Assembly: GCA_020200935.1 (NCBI GenBank)
Contig: JAIVHR010000030.1
Span: forward strand, 1 to 9,182
From: Sphingomonadales bacterium
GTDB lineage: Bacteria > Pseudomonadota > Alphaproteobacteria > Sphingomonadales > Sphingomonadaceae
DNA length: 9,182 nt
Direction of reading: 5' to 3'
The notes beneath the pieces were generated by a model. The model was given only the letters and a program-made list of their open reading frames with translations. It did no database searches and was not told where the DNA came from. This document shows positions 6,823 to 9,182 of this stretch, one piece after another. A program made the position numbers and the translations under genes. The first letter of the stretch is position 1. Every line of letters begins with the position of its first letter.

Positions 6823-8079
6823 TTAGCCGATCGCCCCGGTGGCGCGCCCCGCGGCCTCGAACATGGCGAGGATTTCATCGACCTGTTCGCTCGAATGTTC
6901 GGCACAGAGCGAGCAGCGGAGCAGATAGACACCGGACGGCGTCGCGGGCGGGCGGGCCATATTGACGTAGAGACCATGCTCGAGCAGCGCCTGCCACATG
7001 CGCACGGCCTGTTCCTGGTCGTCGAGCAGCACGGCGAGGATCGCGCTCTCGGCTTCGTCGGTGGCGAGGCGGAAGCCGAGATCGCGCAGCCCCTTGTGCA
7101 GCCGCTTCGAATTCTCCCAGAGATGCGCGCGCTTGTCGCCGGCATGCATGAGCTTGCGGATCGAGGTCGCCGCCGTCGCCACCACCGAAGGCGGCAAGGA
7201 TGCGGTGAAGGTGTAGGGGCGGCAGACCAGCCGCAGAAATTCGGTCTTGGCGTGGTTCGAGACGCAGAAACCGCCGACCGTGCCGACGCTCTTCGAAAAG
7301 GTGCCGATGATGAAATCGACCTGGTCGATCACGCCCTGCGCCTCGGCGACGCCGCGGCCGTTCTCGCCGAAAAAGCCCATCGAATGCGCCTCGTCGACCA
7401 GCACCATCGCGCCATGCTGCTTGGCGAGCGGGATCATCTCGTCGAGCGGGGCGATGTCGCCGAGCATCGAATAGACGCCTTCGAGCACGACCAGCTTGCC
7501 GGCCTCGCGCGGCAGCCTTTCGAGGCGTTTCGCTAGATTCTCGACGTTATTGTGGCGAAAGCGCACGGTCTCGGCATTGCCGAGAAAGCAGCCGTCATAG
7601 ATCGAGGCGTGGCTGTCGGCGTCGAGGATCACATAATCGCCCTTGCCGGCCAAGGTCGAGATGATGCCGAGATTGGCCTGGTAGCCGGTCGAGAACACCA
7701 TGGCGTGATCCATGGCGTAGAATTCCTTGAGCGCCTGTTCGACCTCCATATGGCCGCAATAGGTGCCGTTGAGGACCCGGCTGCCGGTGGTCCCCGACCC
7801 GAATCTGTCGAGCGCGTCCTTGCCCGCCGCGATGACGTCGGGATCGAAGGTCATGCCCATGTAATTATAGGTGCCGAGCAGGATCGTATTTCTGCCGTCG
7901 ATGATCGCCTCGGTCGGCGATTTCACCTCGTCCATGACGATCGCGAAGGGATCGCGGATGCCGCTGTCGAGCAGCCGATTTCGCTCCTGCATCAGCGGCT
8001 CGAACTTGTCGAACAGGTTGCGCGAGGTGACGGTAGCCTGCTCGCCCGGATCGTCGGGCTGGTTTCCCGGCTCGGTCAT
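6823..8079 (-). CDS. spt: Serine palmitoyltransferase (PLP-dependent alpha-oxoamine synthase)
   Basis: First committed enzyme of sphingolipid synthesis: it condenses L-serine with a long-chain acyl thioester to give 3-oxo-sphinganine, releasing CO2. It has 418 residues, soluble and homodimeric in the family. All landmarks of the Sphingomonas paucimobilis enzyme are present, offset by two residues: His157 (stacks on PLP), Asp229 and His232 in VDEAHSMGFFG, the PLP-binding Lys263 in TFSKSVGTVGG, and Arg376 in MARPPAT (binds the substrate carboxylate). LLGTYNYMGM (67-76) and GSGTTGSRVLNG (94-105) are typical of the family. The frame is open upstream to 8211, but ATG 8077-8079 is the start: it overlaps the ACP stop as ATGA, gives the N-terminus MTEPGNQPDD, and gives the expected length. 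The coupling to the ACP gene suggests acyl-ACP is the acyl donor or that the two proteins act as a pair. Confidence 0.97.
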   Translation of the reverse strand: MTEPGNQPDDPGEQATVTSRNLFDKFEPLMQERNRLLDSGIRDPFAIVMDEVKSPTEAIIDGRNTILLGTYNYMGMTFDPDVIAAGKDALDRFGSGTTGSRVLNGTYCGHMEVEQALKEFYAMDHAMVFSTGYQANLGIISTLAGKGDYVILDADSHASIYDGCFLGNAETVRFRHNNVENLAKRLERLPREAGKLVVLEGVYSMLGDIAPLDEMIPLAKQHGAMVLVDEAHSMGFFGENGRGVAEAQGVIDQVDFIIGTFSKSVGTVGGFCVSNHAKTEFLRLVCRPYTFTASLPPSVVATAATSIRKLMHAGDKRAHLWENSKRLHKGLRDLGFRLATDEAESAILAVLLDDQEQAVRMWQALLEHGLYVNMARPPATPSGVYLLRCSLCAEHSSEQVDEILAMFEAAGRATGAIG

Positions 8080-8321
8080 GCGCGCAGCTCCTGCACCGCA
8101 TCGACGAGCTGGCCGACGGTTTCGATCTCGGCCTGCTGGTTCATGGTGATGACGATATCGAATTCGTCCTCGACCGCGGCGACGAAATCCATCACCGTCA
8201 GGCTGTCCCATTCGAGATCGTCCTGGAAGCTGGTTTCTTCGGTGATCGGCACACCCTTCTGGTTGAAGGGTTCGATCTGCGACTTCACCTCTTCGAAGGC
8301 GTTTGCGCGGGTTTCGTTCAT
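8076..8321 (-). CDS. acpR: Dedicated sphingolipid acyl carrier protein
   Basis: An 81-residue acyl carrier protein. The phosphopantetheine attachment serine is Ser40 in EWDSLTVMDF. It is acidic with a four-helix ACP pattern, but it differs from housekeeping AcpP, which carries DSLD at the attachment site. Start ATG 8319-8321 has AGGGA six nt upstream. The stop overlaps the spt start by 4 nt. In Caulobacter crescentus an equivalent ACP next to spt (called acpR) is needed for sphingolipid synthesis. Here it would carry the acyl chain to Spt, loaded by a fatty-acyl-AMP/ACP ligase not present in this window. The symbol is by position and family, not by alignment. Confidence 0.92.
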   Translation of the reverse strand: MNETRANAFEEVKSQIEPFNQKGVPITEETSFQDDLEWDSLTVMDFVAAVEDEFDIVITMNQQAEIETVGQLVDAVQELRA

Positions 8322-8400
8322 TGTGCGTCCCTAGTTGCTGGGGCCGGGCTTGCCAAGCGAATGCGGCGGCAAGGCGGCGTCGATGCGGCGGCGATGTTGC
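8322..8400 (-). other. Gap between cerR-like gene and acp with a small inverted repeat
   Basis: 79 bp between two co-oriented genes. It holds the ACP Shine-Dalgarno and a 6-bp inverted repeat, CTTGCC (8349-8354) and GGCAAG (8368-8373), with a 13-nt loop. There is no T-run after it, so it is not a typical intrinsic terminator. A TTGGCA (minus strand) is followed 17 nt later by TAGGGA, a poor -10 match. Whether acp-spt has its own promoter cannot be settled by eye. Confidence 0.4.
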
Positions 8401-9182
8401 CTAGAGCCAGCCTTTCTCGCGGTATTTGTGCGCGGTTCTGGACAGACCCTCTTCGCCGGCAACGGCGGGTTTCCAGACGCTCCCGGGCGGCTTCATCGCG
8501 TCGCGCGAGACCCAGTCGGGATGGCAGAAATAGCGCGCCCGGTCGGGGGTCAGCTTGGCCTTGTCGCCGCGAAACAGCCGGTCGAGGCGGGCGCCGACGC
8601 GGACCAGCGGCGAAGGCACCGAGACGGTGAAGACGCGCTTGCCGACGGCGCGGCCGAGCGCCTGGGCAAACTGCCGGTGGCTGAGGCCGTTATGGCTGCC
8701 GTCATCGGGCTCGTAGGTCTGGCCGACGCTCTCGGGCGCGTCGAGGCAGGCCAGCAGCAGCCGCGACAGATCGGCGACATGGATGATCGAGAGGCGGCCG
8801 CGCGGCGGCAGGATCACGAGTCCGCGGTTGGCCATGCGGAACAGTTCGAGAGTCTGGCGGTCGGTGGCGCCGTATACGGCGGGCGGGCGGATGATCGTCC
8901 AGTCCAGGCGGCTCGCCCGCACCGCCTCCTCCGAACCCGCCTTCGACCAGCCATAGTCGGAGACCTCCGGTTCGCGCGCGGCGAGCGAGGAGATGTGGAT
9001 CAAGCGGTCGATTCCGGCGGCTTCGACGGCCTCTATCACGGCGCGCGTGCCGTCGATATTGACCGAAGCGAAGCCGGCCCGGTCGGGCGCGCTGATCGCT
9101 CCGGCAACATGGATCACCGCGTCGCAGCCTTCGACGAGCGCGGCGAGGCTCGCCCGGTCGCCGAGTTCGCCCGGAATCCAGG
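8401..9182 (-). CDS. cerR: NAD(P)-dependent SDR, ceramide-reductase-like (5' end outside window)
   Basis: An extended short-chain dehydrogenase/epimerase of which 259 residues are visible. The N-terminal part, which would hold the glycine-rich nucleotide loop (about 45 residues), lies beyond base 9182. The first visible residues are WIPGELGDRASLAALVEGCD, then VIHVAGA, the usual strand after which comes VNIDGTRAVIEA. The active-site Ser is in HISSLAA and the Tyr/Lys pair in YGWSK (YxxxK), followed by IIRPPAVYG. IIHVADLSRLLLACL is typical of the epimerase/dehydratase subgroup. It ends 79 bp before the ACP gene on the same strand, so an operon with acp and spt is likely. In Caulobacter the corresponding gene, cerR, encodes the reductase that acts on the 3-oxo group after N-acylation (oxidised ceramide to dihydroceramide). 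The GTG at 9115-9117 is internal, not the start. The SDR family is certain; the CerR assignment rests mainly on context. Confidence 0.85.
   Translation of the reverse strand, partial: WIPGELGDRASLAALVEGCDAVIHVAGAISAPDRAGFASVNIDGTRAVIEAVEAAGIDRLIHISSLAAREPEVSDYGWSKAGSEEAVRASRLDWTIIRPPAVYGATDRQTLELFRMANRGLVILPPRGRLSIIHVADLSRLLLACLDAPESVGQTYEPDDGSHNGLSHRQFAQALGRAVGKRVFTVSVPSPLVRVGARLDRLFRGDKAKLTPDRARYFCHPDWVSRDAMKPPGSVWKPAVAGEEGLSRTAHKYREKGWL

Noticed and set aside
8080..8211. Upstream extension of spt to give a 462-residue protein
   Set aside because: The extra 44 residues are Arg/Gly-rich and overlap the ACP gene. Starting at 8079 gives the family length and an ATGA overlap.
1..9182. CRISPR arrays, tRNA or rRNA genes, insertion sequences
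   Set aside because: No regularly spaced repeats, RNA-gene signatures, transposase motifs or terminal repeats were seen; coding covers nearly the whole window.

Overview
This high-GC window comes from a sphingomonad-type alphaproteobacterium (Sphingomonadaceae or a close relative). The best evidence is a complete serine palmitoyltransferase (minus strand, 6823-8079). It matches what I remember of the Sphingomonas paucimobilis enzyme along its whole length and keeps every known active-site residue. It sits beside its dedicated acyl carrier protein and a ceramide-reductase-like short-chain dehydrogenase. These bacteria build their outer membrane with (glyco)sphingolipids that partly or wholly replace lipopolysaccharide, and most of the window serves that lipid pathway.

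Layout. (1) 1-2391, minus strand: lptF then lptG, the two permeases of the inner-membrane lipid-export ABC transporter; lptG runs off the left edge. (2) 2392-2523: divergent intergenic region with an inverted repeat. (3) 2524-4745, plus strand: a tight three-gene operon of an exported DUF2141 protein, a DAGK-family lipid kinase resembling bacterial ceramide kinase, and a nucleotidyltransferase-fold protein that reads like a distant Tam41 (CDP-lipid synthase) homologue. The kinase reading frame is broken near 3530. (4) 4761-6734, minus strand: a membrane-bound hybrid histidine kinase with one receiver domain, convergent with the plus-strand operon. (5) 6823-9182, minus strand: the backbone genes cerR-like, acp and spt; the first is cut by the right edge.

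How the genes fit together. Spt condenses an acyl chain delivered by the ACP with serine to give 3-oxo-sphinganine. The SDR would reduce the 3-oxo intermediate. The lipid kinase would phosphorylate ceramide. The Tam41-like protein could activate the phosphorylated lipid with CTP or otherwise transfer a nucleotide during head-group assembly. LptF/LptG are candidates to extract the finished anionic or glycosylated lipid from the inner membrane. The ceramide-kinase to CDP-ceramide step is inference. It is the most interesting hypothesis here, and the broken kinase frame makes this particular copy worth checking.

Many long open frames in the window (for example 109-2409 plus and 5451-6647 plus) are antisense shadows of real genes, as expected in high-GC DNA.
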